In this document: piece after piece, positions 7,975 through 15,229 of the stretch
Layout of the letters: each line of letters starts with the position of its first letter
Position numbering within the stretch: the first letter of the stretch is position 1
From: Gemmatimonadota bacterium
GTDB lineage: Bacteria > Gemmatimonadota > Gemmatimonadetes > Longimicrobiales > Longimicrobiaceae
DNA: 19,308 bases
Direction of reading: 5' to 3'
Assembly (NCBI GenBank): GCA_019348265.1
Contig: JAHWJV010000013.1
Coordinates: 1 to 19,308 of the forward strand
Notes under the pieces: generated by a model
The model's database searches: none
Seen by the model: only the letters and a program-made list of their open reading frames with translations
What the model was told of the DNA's origin: nothing
Program-made: the position numbers and the translations under genes

Positions 7975-8394
7975 TTTGCGCCTGGCGCGAAGATGATGGC
8001 TCGCTCCTCACAACCCCCTGCACGTCGGAACGGTTCCGGACCCCGCCGGGAACCGTTCGGGCACATTCGAGGTTAATCGGGAGTCCTCCACTCCGCTCGC
8101 CAATGTGCGGATGGAGCGGCCCCGCTCCTCGACCATACAATTCCTACACCATCGCGCACCCGAACGGATGCGAGGGCGTGGGTCGAGCAGGGACGGTGCC
8201 CAGGCTCAGGCGAGTCTCCGTCGCGCTGGCACGATTCTACTTCCAAGGGGATTTCGTCCGCTGCAGTCGCCTCCCTGGCCGCTGCTCCAAAGAAGAGTCC
8301 GGCACGTGCGCGGGTTGACTGATCCGCCTCTATCCGGGCCCGACGTTCCCCGGCGCTGCCGGAACAGACTTCTCCTCCACACTCACGCGAGCCG
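7975..8394. other. divergent intergenic region between the ynj-like unit and the doxX-like gene
   Basis: 420 bases without a convincing gene. It should carry the promoter of the leftward six-gene unit and that of the rightward doxX/TVP38 cluster. The main structure is a pair of tandem palindromes at 8027-8058, listed separately. A TACAAT hexamer (8136-8141) and a TTGACT hexamer (near 8315) resemble -10 and -35 elements, but neither has a partner at proper spacing. Open frames crossing the region have no start signal or recognisable product. Confidence 0.6.
8027..8058. promoter_or_regulatory. tandem palindromes GGAACNGTTC, candidate operator or leader hairpin
   Basis: GGAACGGTTCC (8027-8037) and GGAACCGTTC (8049-8058) are each palindromic around a single base, and their starts are 22 bp apart, about two helical turns. 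Together they also form an inverted repeat with 10-base perfect arms and an 11-base loop. They lie 53-84 bases upstream of the ynjF-like start, so they could be a double operator for a dimeric regulator or, in RNA, a hairpin in the 5' leader of the unit. No regulator is identifiable. Confidence 0.45.
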
Positions 8395-8817
8395 ATGAAA
8401 TCGAAATCACTGCTGCTCCTGCGCATCTCCCTCGGCGTGTTCCTGGTGGTTTGGGGGCTCGACAAGCTGGTCGACGTGAAGCACGGAATCGGGGTCTCCG
8501 ATTGGCTGTATTTCGGTCTCTTCAGCAACCAGTTGCTGATGCAGGCATTTGGCGTAGCCGAGATCGCCGTCGGTCTCCTGATCGTCCTGGGCATTGCGCG
8601 GCGCTTCACCTACCCCATCCTTCTCGCCATCACCGGCGTGACGCTCCTCGGCGTGTGGAAGTCCGTCATCGATCCCTGGGGCTGGTGGATGGAAGGAAGC
8701 AACGCCCTCTTCTTTCCTTCGATCATCATCTTCGCGGGCGCGCTGGTGCTCTGGGCGTTCCAGGACGAAGATCCGCTGGTCCTCCTCGGCGGCTCCCGGA
8801 AGGGCGGAACGCCTTGA
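8395..8817 (+). CDS. DoxX-like small integral membrane protein
   Basis: 140 residues with about four hydrophobic segments: residues 5-20, roughly 45-66, roughly 73-90 and 104-121. The N-terminal pattern LLLLRISLGVFLVVWGLDKL is characteristic of DoxX/SURF4-type four-helix proteins, which begin with an arginine in the first helix and a G-x-x-K/D-x-L turn. It ends in a short charged tail. DoxX-like proteins are found in quinone, thiosulfate and thiol-redox contexts, but this one has no residue that fixes a role. It is the first gene of a rightward group with a TVP38/TMEM64 protein and a flavoprotein, separated from the next gene by 91 bases. The ATG at 8395 has no strong ribosome binding site. 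Confidence 0.75.
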   Translation: MKSKSLLLLRISLGVFLVVWGLDKLVDVKHGIGVSDWLYFGLFSNQLLMQAFGVAEIAVGLLIVLGIARRFTYPILLAITGVTLLGVWKSVIDPWGWWMEGSNALFFPSIIIFAGALVLWAFQDEDPLVLLGGSRKGGTP

Positions 8818-8908
8818 AGCATTCCGACCTCTTCCCGCGGGTACACCGGAGAGAGCAGCCCCGAGCTTCCGGCTCTGCGATCCGCGCTCTGTTCGCCTCC
8901 GGCGCCCG

Positions 8909-9655
8909 ATGACAGCTTCCGCGGAGGCGGTCGGCGGCGCGGGAGGGCGGCCAAAGGCGCGCAGAGTGCTGGTGCTCCGCATCGCGATCGCCCTGGCCGT
9001 GGTGGCTGCCCTGGTGCTTCTCGGCCGCGAGGCCGCGGCTCTTCTTCCGCGATTCGTGGAATGGGTGCACGGTCTCGGCAGCTGGGGCGCGGTGGCCTTC
9101 GTGGTGGGCTATGCGATCGCCGCGGTCGCCTTCATCCCGGGGTCGCTCCTCACCCTCGTCGGGGGCGCGATCTTCGGCCTCCTGTGGGGCGTGGTTCTCG
9201 TCTTTCTCGGCGCGACCGCGGGGTCGACGCTGGCGTTCCTCATCGCGCGGTACGCCGCGCGCCCAGCCGTGGAGCGGCGACTCGGCCAGGATCCCCGGCT
9301 CAAGCAGATCGACCGCGCGGTCGAGAGCCAGGGCTTCAGGATGGTCCTCCTGCTGCGTCTTTCGCCGGTGTTCCCGTTCACGCTGCTGAATTATGCGCTC
9401 GGGCTCACTCGCGTCCGCCTCCGCGACTACGTCCTCGCCTCCCTCGGCATGCTCCCGGGAACGCTCCTGTACGTCTATTACGGCAAGGCGGCGGGAGATG
9501 TGGCCACGCTGCTGACTTCGGGGGCGCCGCGGGGGAGCGGCTACTACGTCGTGATGGGCGTCGGACTGGTCGCCACGCTGTTGGTCACCGTGCTCATCAC
9601 CCGAATCGCGCGACGCGAGCTCGCGAAGGAGACGAATGATAATGATGCAACATAG
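8909..9655 (+). CDS. TVP38/TMEM64 family (VTT/DedA superfamily) inner-membrane protein
   Basis: 248 residues. After a polar N-terminal stretch there is a hydrophobic helix (about 22-43), then the VTT domain: FIPGSLLTLVGGAIFGLLWG at about 75-94, the re-entrant-loop region found in the DedA/VTT superfamily. Further on comes LLRLSPVFPFTLLNYALGL, the second conserved motif with its Arg and Pro residues. A final helix (about 213-233) precedes a charged tail. VTT proteins act in lipid scrambling or proton-coupled transport in the membrane; the exact cargo here is unknown. The last 20 bases overlap the start of the flavoprotein gene. In other bacteria the two are known as one bifunctional polypeptide, so a joint role is likely. 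Confidence 0.88.
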   Translation: MTASAEAVGGAGGRPKARRVLVLRIAIALAVVAALVLLGREAAALLPRFVEWVHGLGSWGAVAFVVGYAIAAVAFIPGSLLTLVGGAIFGLLWGVVLVFLGATAGSTLAFLIARYAARPAVERRLGQDPRLKQIDRAVESQGFRMVLLLRLSPVFPFTLLNYALGLTRVRLRDYVLASLGMLPGTLLYVYYGKAAGDVATLLTSGAPRGSGYYVVMGVGLVATLLVTVLITRIARRELAKETNDNDAT

Positions 9656-11204
9656 AGCTCCGGCGAGCGCCGAAGACGCGGGGGGAACGCCGGGCGCGCG
9701 GATGGCTCCGTTCGACGAACACAATCGCCGGCTCCTCGCGAACGTCCATCCCCCGGACTGGCAGAACCCCGTCGCGAAGCAGAAATACCACCTCGTGGTG
9801 GTTGGTGGCGGGACGGGCGGACTGGTGACGGCCGCCATCGCCGCGGCGTTGGGAGCGAGGGTGGCCCTGGTCGAGCGGCACCTCATGGGGGGCGACTGCC
9901 TCAACGTCGGCTGCGTGCCGTCAAAGGCGCTCATCCGAGCTTCGCGAGGGTGGAAGGCGGCGGCGGAGGCGGCTGAGCGCTTCGGGGGGCCACCGGTGAC
10001 CGGGAAAGGGGATTTCGCTGAAGCGATGGAGCGCATGCGGAGGATCCGTGCCGAGATCAGCGGGCACGACAGCGCCGCGCGCTTCGACGAGCTCGGCGTG
10101 GATGTTTATCTGGGCCAGGCCGTCTTCACGGGCGCGGAGGCGGTAGAGGTCGGCGGGCAGACGCTGCGCTTCCGGCGGGCCGTGATCGCCGCCGGCACCC
10201 GCCCCGCGACGCCGCCCATTCCGGGGCTCGCCGAGGCGGGTTATCTCACGAACGAGACGGTGTTCTCGCTCACCGAGCTTCCCCGACGGCTCGCCGTGAT
10301 CGGCGGCGGGCCGATCGGCGCGGAGCTGGCACAGAGCTTCGCCCGCCTCGGTAGTGAGGTGACCCTGCTGGAAGCCGGCGAGCGCATCCTGTCGAAGGAC
10401 GACGCGGACGCCGCCGGGGTTGTCAGCCGTGCCCTGGAGCGAGACGGGGTGCGGATACTCTGCAACGCTCGCGTGACGGCCGTCGAGCGGCGGGAAGAGG
10501 AGCGAGTCGTCCGTTACCAGCGGGGGGGGGAGGAGAACGCCGTCGACGTCGACCAGATCCTGGTCGCGATCGGTCGCGTTCCCAATGTGGACGGGCTCGG
10601 GCTCGAAGCCGCCGGGGTACGCTTCGATCCGAAAAAAGGGGTGGACGTGGACGATCGGCTGCGTACCTCGAACGCACGGGTTTATGCGATCGGCGACATC
10701 GCCTCCCGGTTCCAGTTCACCCACGTCGCCGACGCGCACGCGCGCATGGTCGTTCGCAACGCGCTCTTCTTCGGGCGCTCGCAGGCATCGGATCTCGTAG
10801 TTCCCTGGGCCACCTATACCGCTCCGGAACTCGCGCACGTCGGGATCCTTCCCGACGAGGCGGCGCGCCGAGCCGACGAGATCGACACCATCACGGTTCC
10901 GCTCGAGGAGGTGGATCGGGCTCGCTTGGACGGCGAGACGGAGGGATTCCTGAAGGTTTACCTGAAGAAGGGCTCCGACACGATCTTCGGGGCAACGCTG
11001 GTCGCGGAGCATGCCGGGGACATCATCACTCAGATCACCCACGCGATGACCCAGGGGATCGGGCTCGCCAAGCTGGGCGAGACGATCTTCCCCTATCCGA
11101 CGCAGGCGGAGGTGATTCGCAAAGCGGCCGACCAGTGGGGCCGGCGCAAGCTCACCCCCCTGGCGAAAAGCGCCTTCGGGACCTTCTTCCGGGCCATTCG
11201 GTGA
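9636..11204 (+). CDS. FAD-dependent pyridine nucleotide-disulfide oxidoreductase, mercuric-reductase-like
   Basis: 522 residues of the class I disulfide reductase family. An extra 50-residue N-terminal arm precedes the FAD-binding GGGTGG (57-62). The redox-active pair is Cys88/Cys93 in GGDCLNVGCVPSK. The NAD(P)H site is IGGGPIGAE (222-230), and the second FAD motif VYAIGDIA is at about 349-356. The dimerisation domain contains FPYPT (485-489), with Tyr487 where lipoamide dehydrogenase and glutathione reductase have the catalytic His; MerA also lacks that His. It lacks MerA's N-terminal metal-binding domain and C-terminal vicinal cysteines, so true mercuric reductase activity is doubtful. The ATG at 9636 has AAGGAG 5 bases upstream and overlaps the TVP38 gene by 20 bases. 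The substrate is probably a membrane-associated disulfide or quinone, which is inference. Confidence 0.9.
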   Translation: MIMMQHRAPASAEDAGGTPGARMAPFDEHNRRLLANVHPPDWQNPVAKQKYHLVVVGGGTGGLVTAAIAAALGARVALVERHLMGGDCLNVGCVPSKALIRASRGWKAAAEAAERFGGPPVTGKGDFAEAMERMRRIRAEISGHDSAARFDELGVDVYLGQAVFTGAEAVEVGGQTLRFRRAVIAAGTRPATPPIPGLAEAGYLTNETVFSLTELPRRLAVIGGGPIGAELAQSFARLGSEVTLLEAGERILSKDDADAAGVVSRALERDGVRILCNARVTAVERREEERVVRYQRGGEENAVDVDQILVAIGRVPNVDGLGLEAAGVRFDPKKGVDVDDRLRTSNARVYAIGDIASRFQFTHVADAHARMVVRNALFFGRSQASDLVVPWATYTAPELAHVGILPDEAARRADEIDTITVPLEEVDRARLDGETEGFLKVYLKKGSDTIFGATLVAEHAGDIITQITHAMTQGIGLAKLGETIFPYPTQAEVIRKAADQWGRRKLTPLAKSAFGTFFRAIR

Positions 11205-11242
11205 GCCGGTGAAACCTAGCGATACCACGCTCAGGGCCCGGA

Positions 11243-11911
11243 TTGTCACCATCAAAGGAACCCGGGCGGGAGGAGCGCCTCAAGTTGCCCCTCGATGACG
11301 CGGTTCGTCAGGAGTATTCGCGCCTCGCGCCGGCCTACGATGCGCGGTGGGAGCGGTACGTACGCGAGAGCACCCGGTTCACGCTGTACGATCTCCCCTT
11401 ACCACCCCGATTACGCCTGCTGGACGTGGGCTGCGGGACGGGGTACCTCCTCGGGCAGGCGCTGGAGCGGGAGCCCGACATCACTCCGGTTGGGCTGGAT
11501 CTGAGCCGCGAGATGCTGGCCGTCGCCCGGGACCGGCTCGGCTCGCGGGCGCGCCTCGTGGACGGCACGGCCGAACGGCTCCCGTTCTCCGACTCGGCGT
11601 TCGACACGGTGGTCACCAACAGCGCGTTGCACTACGTGCGGGACCCCGAGCGAGCCATACGGGAGCTCGCTCGAGTTCTCCGCCCCGGCGGCACGCTGGT
11701 CGTGGCGGACTGGAGCGCGGACCGGCTGGCCGTGCGGCTCATCGTCCTGCTCCTGCGCATTCTCCGGCGTCCCATGGGAACGATCTACCGGGCCCGTGAC
11801 CTGGCCGCGCTCCTCGAAGCGAACGGTTTCGAGCAGGCGCGCTACGCGCATCGCGGCGTCGGCTGGCCGTGGACGATCCAGCGCGTGGTCGCTACTCGAG
11901 CCACCGCCTGA
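11243..11911 (+). CDS. class I SAM-dependent methyltransferase (UbiE/Methyltransf_11 type)
   Basis: 222 residues from a TTG at 11243. A second TTG at 11285, 11 bases after a GGAGG, is an equally good start and would remove 14 residues. SAM-binding motif I is LLDVGCGTGYLL (59-70); the acidic residue ending beta-2 is in GLDLSREML; motif II lies around ERLPFSDSAFDTVVTN; and LARVLRPGGTLVVADWS is the post-motif typical of Methyltransf_11. The C terminus has a hydrophobic/basic stretch (RLIVLLLRILRR) that may contact membrane. It follows the flavoprotein gene after 38 bases, so it probably belongs to the same transcript. The methyl acceptor could be a lipid, quinone or small molecule. Its stop is one base from the stop of an opposing small ORF. 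Confidence 0.88.
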   Translation: MSPSKEPGREERLKLPLDDAVRQEYSRLAPAYDARWERYVRESTRFTLYDLPLPPRLRLLDVGCGTGYLLGQALEREPDITPVGLDLSREMLAVARDRLGSRARLVDGTAERLPFSDSAFDTVVTNSALHYVRDPERAIRELARVLRPGGTLVVADWSADRLAVRLIVLLLRILRRPMGTIYRARDLAALLEANGFEQARYAHRGVGWPWTIQRVVATRATA

Positions 11912-11912
11912 T

Positions 11913-12020
11913 TCAGAAGGTGATCACCTCGTAGCCCTCGGCCACGCGGCTGCGCAGGCTCGGATGCCCCTCGAACTCGGAGAGAATCGCTTTCACCTTC
12001 ACACGAGGGCCGGAGGTCAA
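11913..12020 (-). CDS. possible small ORF (35 residues) coupled to the anti-sigma gene
   Basis: A TTG whose last two bases overlap the anti-sigma stop (TTGA) opens a 35-residue frame ending in EGYEVITF. It has strong G/C at third positions, as real genes here do, and contains the charged segment VKVKAILSEFEGHPSLRSRV. A GTG six codons in is an alternative start. No family is recognised. It could be a genuine small coupled protein, the remnant of a longer gene, or chance. The frame is open further upstream inside the anti-sigma gene, but that part is a shadow. Confidence 0.35.
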   Translation of the reverse strand: MTSGPRVKVKAILSEFEGHPSLRSRVAEGYEVITF

Positions 12021-12349
12021 TCCCCGCACAGGAGGCGTCGCAGCGTGAAGCGTGCCCGTTCGAGGATGCCCGTACCGCTCGCCGGACGCGCAGCGGTCGC
12101 AGCCTCGTGCTCCTCCTCCAGGACGGTCTCGAAGATCCGGCGCCGTAGCTCGACGGGAACCTGCTGCGTGGAGCATCGTCGCATGAGCTTCAGGTACGCG
12201 CCGCGGAAGTCGTGCTCGGGGAAGCAGCGGGCACACCTCTCGAGGTGCTGTCGCACCTCCTGCGAGCGGAGCTCGTCCAGCTCGCCGTCGAGGTACTCCC
12301 AGAGCTGCGCGATGACGTGGTCGCAGGGGATCATCTTCTGCTCGTTCAT
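12017..12349 (-). CDS. zinc-binding anti-sigma factor (zf-HC2/ZAS, RsrA-like)
   Basis: 110 residues. The ZAS zinc site is complete: Cys9-x25-His35-x3-Cys39-x2-Cys42, the same spacing as the redox-sensing actinobacterial anti-sigma RsrA (C11, H37, C41, C44). Established work on RsrA shows that oxidation of these cysteines expels zinc and frees the sigma factor. There is no membrane helix, so this is a cytoplasmic sensor, unlike membrane-bound RseA types. A further Cys59 and a C-terminal basic helix are visible. It overlaps the end of the ECF sigma gene by 4 bases (ATGA), which implies coupled synthesis of the pair. The predicted role is to hold the sigma factor inactive until thiol-oxidative or metal stress. 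Confidence 0.87.
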   Translation of the reverse strand: MNEQKMIPCDHVIAQLWEYLDGELDELRSQEVRQHLERCARCFPEHDFRGAYLKLMRRCSTQQVPVELRRRIFETVLEEEHEAATAARPASGTGILERARFTLRRLLCGD

Positions 12350-12966
12350 GCCTGTCCCCTCGGCCCGACGTAGCCCATTTCCAGCGCGTACTCGTAGAGC
12401 GCCTCCTGCAGGATTCGCCGACCGCGAAAGATCCGGCTCTTCACAGTTCCGACGGGGACGCCGAGAACCTCCGATACCTGCGGGTATCCCATCCCTTCCA
12501 GGTCGCTGAGCACCACCGCTTCCCGGAACGTGTCGGGAAGGCGGTCGATCGCGGCCATCACTTCTTCGTCCACGAAGGAGTCGAAGAACTCCTTTTCAGG
12601 ATCGGCGTGCTGAACCGCGCTGAAGACGGCGCTCGCAGCCAGGGACTCGACGTCCGCATCGATCTGGCTGGTGGGAATTTCCTGCGTTCGGCTGAGCCGG
12701 CTGGCGCTTTTGAGGAACTGGTTTCGGCAGATGGTGAAGAGCCAGGACCTGCATTCGGTGCCGCGCTTGTAGGTGTCCCACGAACGATACGCGCGAAGGA
12801 AGGTCTCCTGCACCAGGTCGTGGGCGTCGCTTTCCCGCCCCTGACCGAGACGGAGGGCGAAGCGGTACACTGCGTCCATGTGGGGGAGCGCCTCGTCGGA
12901 AAAGCCCGGCTTCACACCGCCCTCCGGTGGTGCGGTCTGCTCTCTAACGCGCTCGAGGATTCTCAT
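12346..12966 (-). CDS. ECF-family RNA polymerase sigma factor (SigR-like group)
   Basis: 206 residues from the ATG at 12966, which has GGAG 3 bases upstream; a GTG three codons earlier lacks a ribosome binding site. Region 2 (about 28-95) includes DAHDLVQETFLRAYRSWDTY, the core-binding and -10 recognition helices. Region 4 (about 145-195) includes LPDTFREAVVLSDLEGMGYP and VLGVPVGTVKSRIFRGRRIL, the helix-turn-helix for the -35 element. The two are joined by a linker of roughly 45 residues. The translationally coupled CHCC-type anti-sigma gene downstream points to a thiol-stress response, as for SigR/RsrA. Its regulon cannot be deduced here. Confidence 0.92.
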   Translation of the reverse strand: MRILERVREQTAPPEGGVKPGFSDEALPHMDAVYRFALRLGQGRESDAHDLVQETFLRAYRSWDTYKRGTECRSWLFTICRNQFLKSASRLSRTQEIPTSQIDADVESLAASAVFSAVQHADPEKEFFDSFVDEEVMAAIDRLPDTFREAVVLSDLEGMGYPQVSEVLGVPVGTVKSRIFRGRRILQEALYEYALEMGYVGPRGQA

Positions 12967-13004
12967 AAGCTCCACGGAACGTACGCGACTCGCTGTTCCA
13001 GCGG

Positions 13005-13033
13005 GACTTACCCTCCGCCGCTCGACACGTCAA
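13005..13033 (-). promoter_or_regulatory. candidate housekeeping-type promoter upstream of the ECF sigma gene
   Basis: On the minus strand TTGACG (13033-13028) is followed after 17 bases by TAAGTC (13010-13005). The -35 element matches 5 of 6 consensus bases but the -10 element is poor. It would start transcription about 30 bases upstream of the sigma ATG. GGAAC/GTTCC arms 14 bases apart (12976-12999) lie between it and the gene and could be a regulator site. Confidence 0.25.
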
Positions 13034-13090
13034 GTTGCACGCCCCTCCGCGCCCCCATCGCGGGCCGCTCGAAAGACCGTAGGACAACAG

Positions 13091-13642
13091 CTATCGGACC
13101 CGGAGAGGAAGCGGGATCATCGTCTCTGCCCAGTGGAGCACGAGCGTTGCCGAGTCCGCGTCCGCCATCGGGAAATAAAATCCCAGCGATTCCATATGAG
13201 GGCCGGTTTGCGGCCGCACGCGAAGGCGCAGAGCGTCCTCGCCCTCCGGATACGGAACGTGCTCGACGTCCCAGGCACGGCTGAAGACCAGGGTCCACTC
13301 CGTTGCGCCGGGTACCGCCCAGATGCTGTATTTCCCAGCTGGCAGAGGCTGCCCCGCCACCGTGAGATCGTGGCTGAGCTCGATACGGGTCGCCTTGTCC
13401 GCTCCCGGATTCCAGATCTCCCCGTACGGCACCGTGGTGCCGAAGATCGTCCGGCCGCGTGCCACCGGACGACTGTAGGCGACCGCCACCTCCGCCGCCT
13501 CCAGCCGCTGCGAGACGCGAGCGGGCTGGCTCTTCCGACCCTCCCCTGATGGCAGTTCGGCCCCCGCGGAAGCGGCCCGGTCGCAGGAGACCTGCAGTAC
13601 GAGGAGCAAGGGAATCAGTGCTGAGCTGTGTCGTAGCCGCAT
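13091..13642 (-). CDS. DUF2911 domain protein, exported, possible lipoprotein
   Basis: 183 residues. The N terminus (MRLRHSSALIPLLLVLQVSC) is a signal peptide ending at Cys20. The lipobox is imperfect (QVSC), so lipidation is uncertain. The DUF2911 core is clear: AYSRPVARGRTIFGTTVPYG, then EIWNPGADKAT, LPAGKYSIWAVPG and a WTLVFSRAWD strand, a beta-sandwich fold with no known enzymatic activity. The ATG at 13642 has GGGAGG 7 bases upstream; the longer open frame to 13822 would overlap the DUF3179 gene and is rejected. It follows the DUF3179 gene by 67 bases on the same strand, probably in one transcript. The family is common in Bacteroidetes and Gemmatimonadetes and its role is unknown. Confidence 0.87.
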   Translation of the reverse strand: MRLRHSSALIPLLLVLQVSCDRAASAGAELPSGEGRKSQPARVSQRLEAAEVAVAYSRPVARGRTIFGTTVPYGEIWNPGADKATRIELSHDLTVAGQPLPAGKYSIWAVPGATEWTLVFSRAWDVEHVPYPEGEDALRLRVRPQTGPHMESLGFYFPMADADSATLVLHWAETMIPLPLRVR

Positions 13643-13709
13643 GGGCAGCCTCCCTGACGTTTGGTGTGTCGTCTGTTGCTTCGAACCGCTGGCGAGTCGG
13701 CGCAGCTCG

Positions 13710-14954
13710 TCAGGGCTTCCAGATCTCTGTCTCGGGCCGGAACACGACCCACGCGAACCAGAAGTGGTTGCCGTGGGGGACGGGGCGCAGGCGCTGTCCT
13801 TTGAGCGGCCCATCCACCGCACGCCCGGCGAGTGTCCAGCCGGATCCCGTCTCCCGGTCCCGGAACCCGCCCCGAACCGCGCGGAAGGTCAGCGTACGCC
13901 CCTCGAGGCGGCGATCGAATACGGCTGTCTGTCCGACGTCCCGTCCGTCGGCGATGGTCGCTTCGTCGAGCGCACTCGAGGCACCGGGGCTCCAGAAGAC
14001 CACGAGTGGCGTACCGGCGACCTCCGCGTTGGCGACTCGAAGCTCGCGAAGCCGCGCGAATGGCGCTGCCCAGCCTTTCCCCAGCTCCACCGCGACCACC
14101 CGCTCCATCACCGGCAGCCGTGCATCCGAGGCGCCGCTGAAAAACTCAGCCAGGGGGCGCCCCCGTGGGTCGTCGTAGCCCACGTACGGGTTGCGACCGT
14201 ACGGCCGGGTGTGCCCGGTCTCTCGGGATAGGACCTGTATGCCCGGATAAAGCTCCCGAGCCGTCTTCCAGGCGAGTGTGTTCGACGCAACCCACTTCAG
14301 CTTCTTTCCGGTGAGCGCGCCCACGATCGCCTCTCCCGTGGCCTGCTGCCACCAGCTTTGCGTCTGCCGGTCGTACATCACCAGGTCCGAGTTGCGCAGC
14401 CGCCCGGTGGTGCCGAAGTCGAGCAGGCGCCCGTCGAGGCGCCGGTCGAACACGATCGCGGTATTGCACAGCGGACAGAAGGTCACCGAGACGGGGAGGC
14501 CCGCCACCTGGTCATTCACGATCTCGTGCCAGATCAGGATGCTCAGCGGATAAGCCCTCGCCGCACCCTGGTGCTTCACCACCATCACCGGCTCGCGATC
14601 CTTCAGCCACCGGCCGGCGGCGCGGGCGGTCTCGAACTTCGGGCGGTCGATGGGCGGTATGCCGTCCCTGGGTGGCCCTCCCGAGATGATCTCGTGCAGC
14701 GGAACGGAACGGCGGGTGAAGTCCGTCTTCCAGTCTTCGCTCCCGGCGAGGCGCCAAACCGCGGTGTCGGGTCTTTGCGCGGAGCCCGCACCGGCGCCCG
14801 CCAGGAACAGCACGAGCGCCAGCAACCAGCCCGTCACGGGCCTGATTCGGACGGACAAGCGGCGGCGGTCAGCGCCAGTGCAAGAAAGGGCGCGCTGAGT
14901 AGCTTGATTTGCATCGGACTCCGCGTCGCGAATCATGGTCACGGTGCTCTCCAC
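13710..14954 (-). CDS. DUF3179 domain-containing exported protein
   Basis: 414 residues from a GTG at 14954, with GGGAGG 8 bases upstream. A hydrophobic signal segment (about 41-59, ending GAGSAQ) follows an unusually long 40-residue n-region; an ATG at 14936 or a TTG at 14858 would shorten it. The DUF3179 hallmarks are AYPLSILIWHEIVND (134-148), VTFCPLCNTAIVFDR (157-171) with a CxxC (Cys160/163), then GRLRNSDLVMYDRQTQSWWQQ and the TGHTRPYGRNPYVGYDD region. The CxxC plus conserved His and Asp suggest metal or heme binding or redox chemistry in the periplasm, but no function has been shown that I know of. A second domain of about 130 residues follows the core. It heads a two-gene unit with the DUF2911 gene. 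Confidence 0.88.
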   Translation of the reverse strand: MESTVTMIRDAESDANQATQRALSCTGADRRRLSVRIRPVTGWLLALVLFLAGAGAGSAQRPDTAVWRLAGSEDWKTDFTRRSVPLHEIISGGPPRDGIPPIDRPKFETARAAGRWLKDREPVMVVKHQGAARAYPLSILIWHEIVNDQVAGLPVSVTFCPLCNTAIVFDRRLDGRLLDFGTTGRLRNSDLVMYDRQTQSWWQQATGEAIVGALTGKKLKWVASNTLAWKTARELYPGIQVLSRETGHTRPYGRNPYVGYDDPRGRPLAEFFSGASDARLPVMERVVAVELGKGWAAPFARLRELRVANAEVAGTPLVVFWSPGASSALDEATIADGRDVGQTAVFDRRLEGRTLTFRAVRGGFRDRETGSGWTLAGRAVDGPLKGQRLRPVPHGNHFWFAWVVFRPETEIWKP

Positions 14955-15056
14955 ATCCCGAACCTCCCGAGGCGCGGAGTGGTTCCCCGGTCGCCTCGTT
15001 GTTCACGCCCTTCCGACGCGGGTCCGGCCGCTGCGCTGGTTCCTGGGGCGGCATGC

Positions 15057-15073
15057 GCCGTTCTGTGAACGGC
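15057..15073. promoter_or_regulatory. perfect 17-bp dyad GCCGTTC-TGT-GAACGGC
   Basis: Seven-base arms that are perfect reverse complements around a 3-base centre. It sits in the 275-base divergent region between the DUF3179 gene (start 14954) and the DUF1499 gene (start 15230). This position and symmetry suit an operator for a dimeric regulator serving both directions; it could also be a short RNA hairpin. No regulator is encoded nearby. Confidence 0.35.
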
Positions 15074-15229
15074 AGCCACCCTCGAGCGGGCGCCCACCGC
15101 TCGGCGAGCGCGATTGATGCGATCCCGGGAGTATCGACCCCCGGAGGTACGGGTGCTGGCCTCAGTCACCACACCGCCTCTGTGGGCTCACCCTGAACGT
15201 TACCGTCCAAGCAACGGAGGAACGACCCC

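Noticed and set aside
8227..8245. TGGCAC followed by a pyrimidine-rich stretch, resembling a sigma-54 promoter
   Set aside because: The -12 element is CT rather than GC at the required spacing, so the essential contact is missing.
8726..10036. Leftward 436-codon frame across the TVP38 and flavoprotein genes
   Set aside because: It is antisense to two well-supported genes and has no recognisable motif or start signal.
9921..11255. Leftward 444-codon frame antisense to the flavoprotein
   Set aside because: Its codon positions mirror those of the flavoprotein gene and no family features are visible.
12976..12999. GGAAC/GTTCC arms before the sigma gene as an ECF autoregulatory promoter
   Set aside because: The spacing between the GGAAC and the GTT is 14 bases, against about 16-18 for known ECF promoters, and transcription would start at the start codon.
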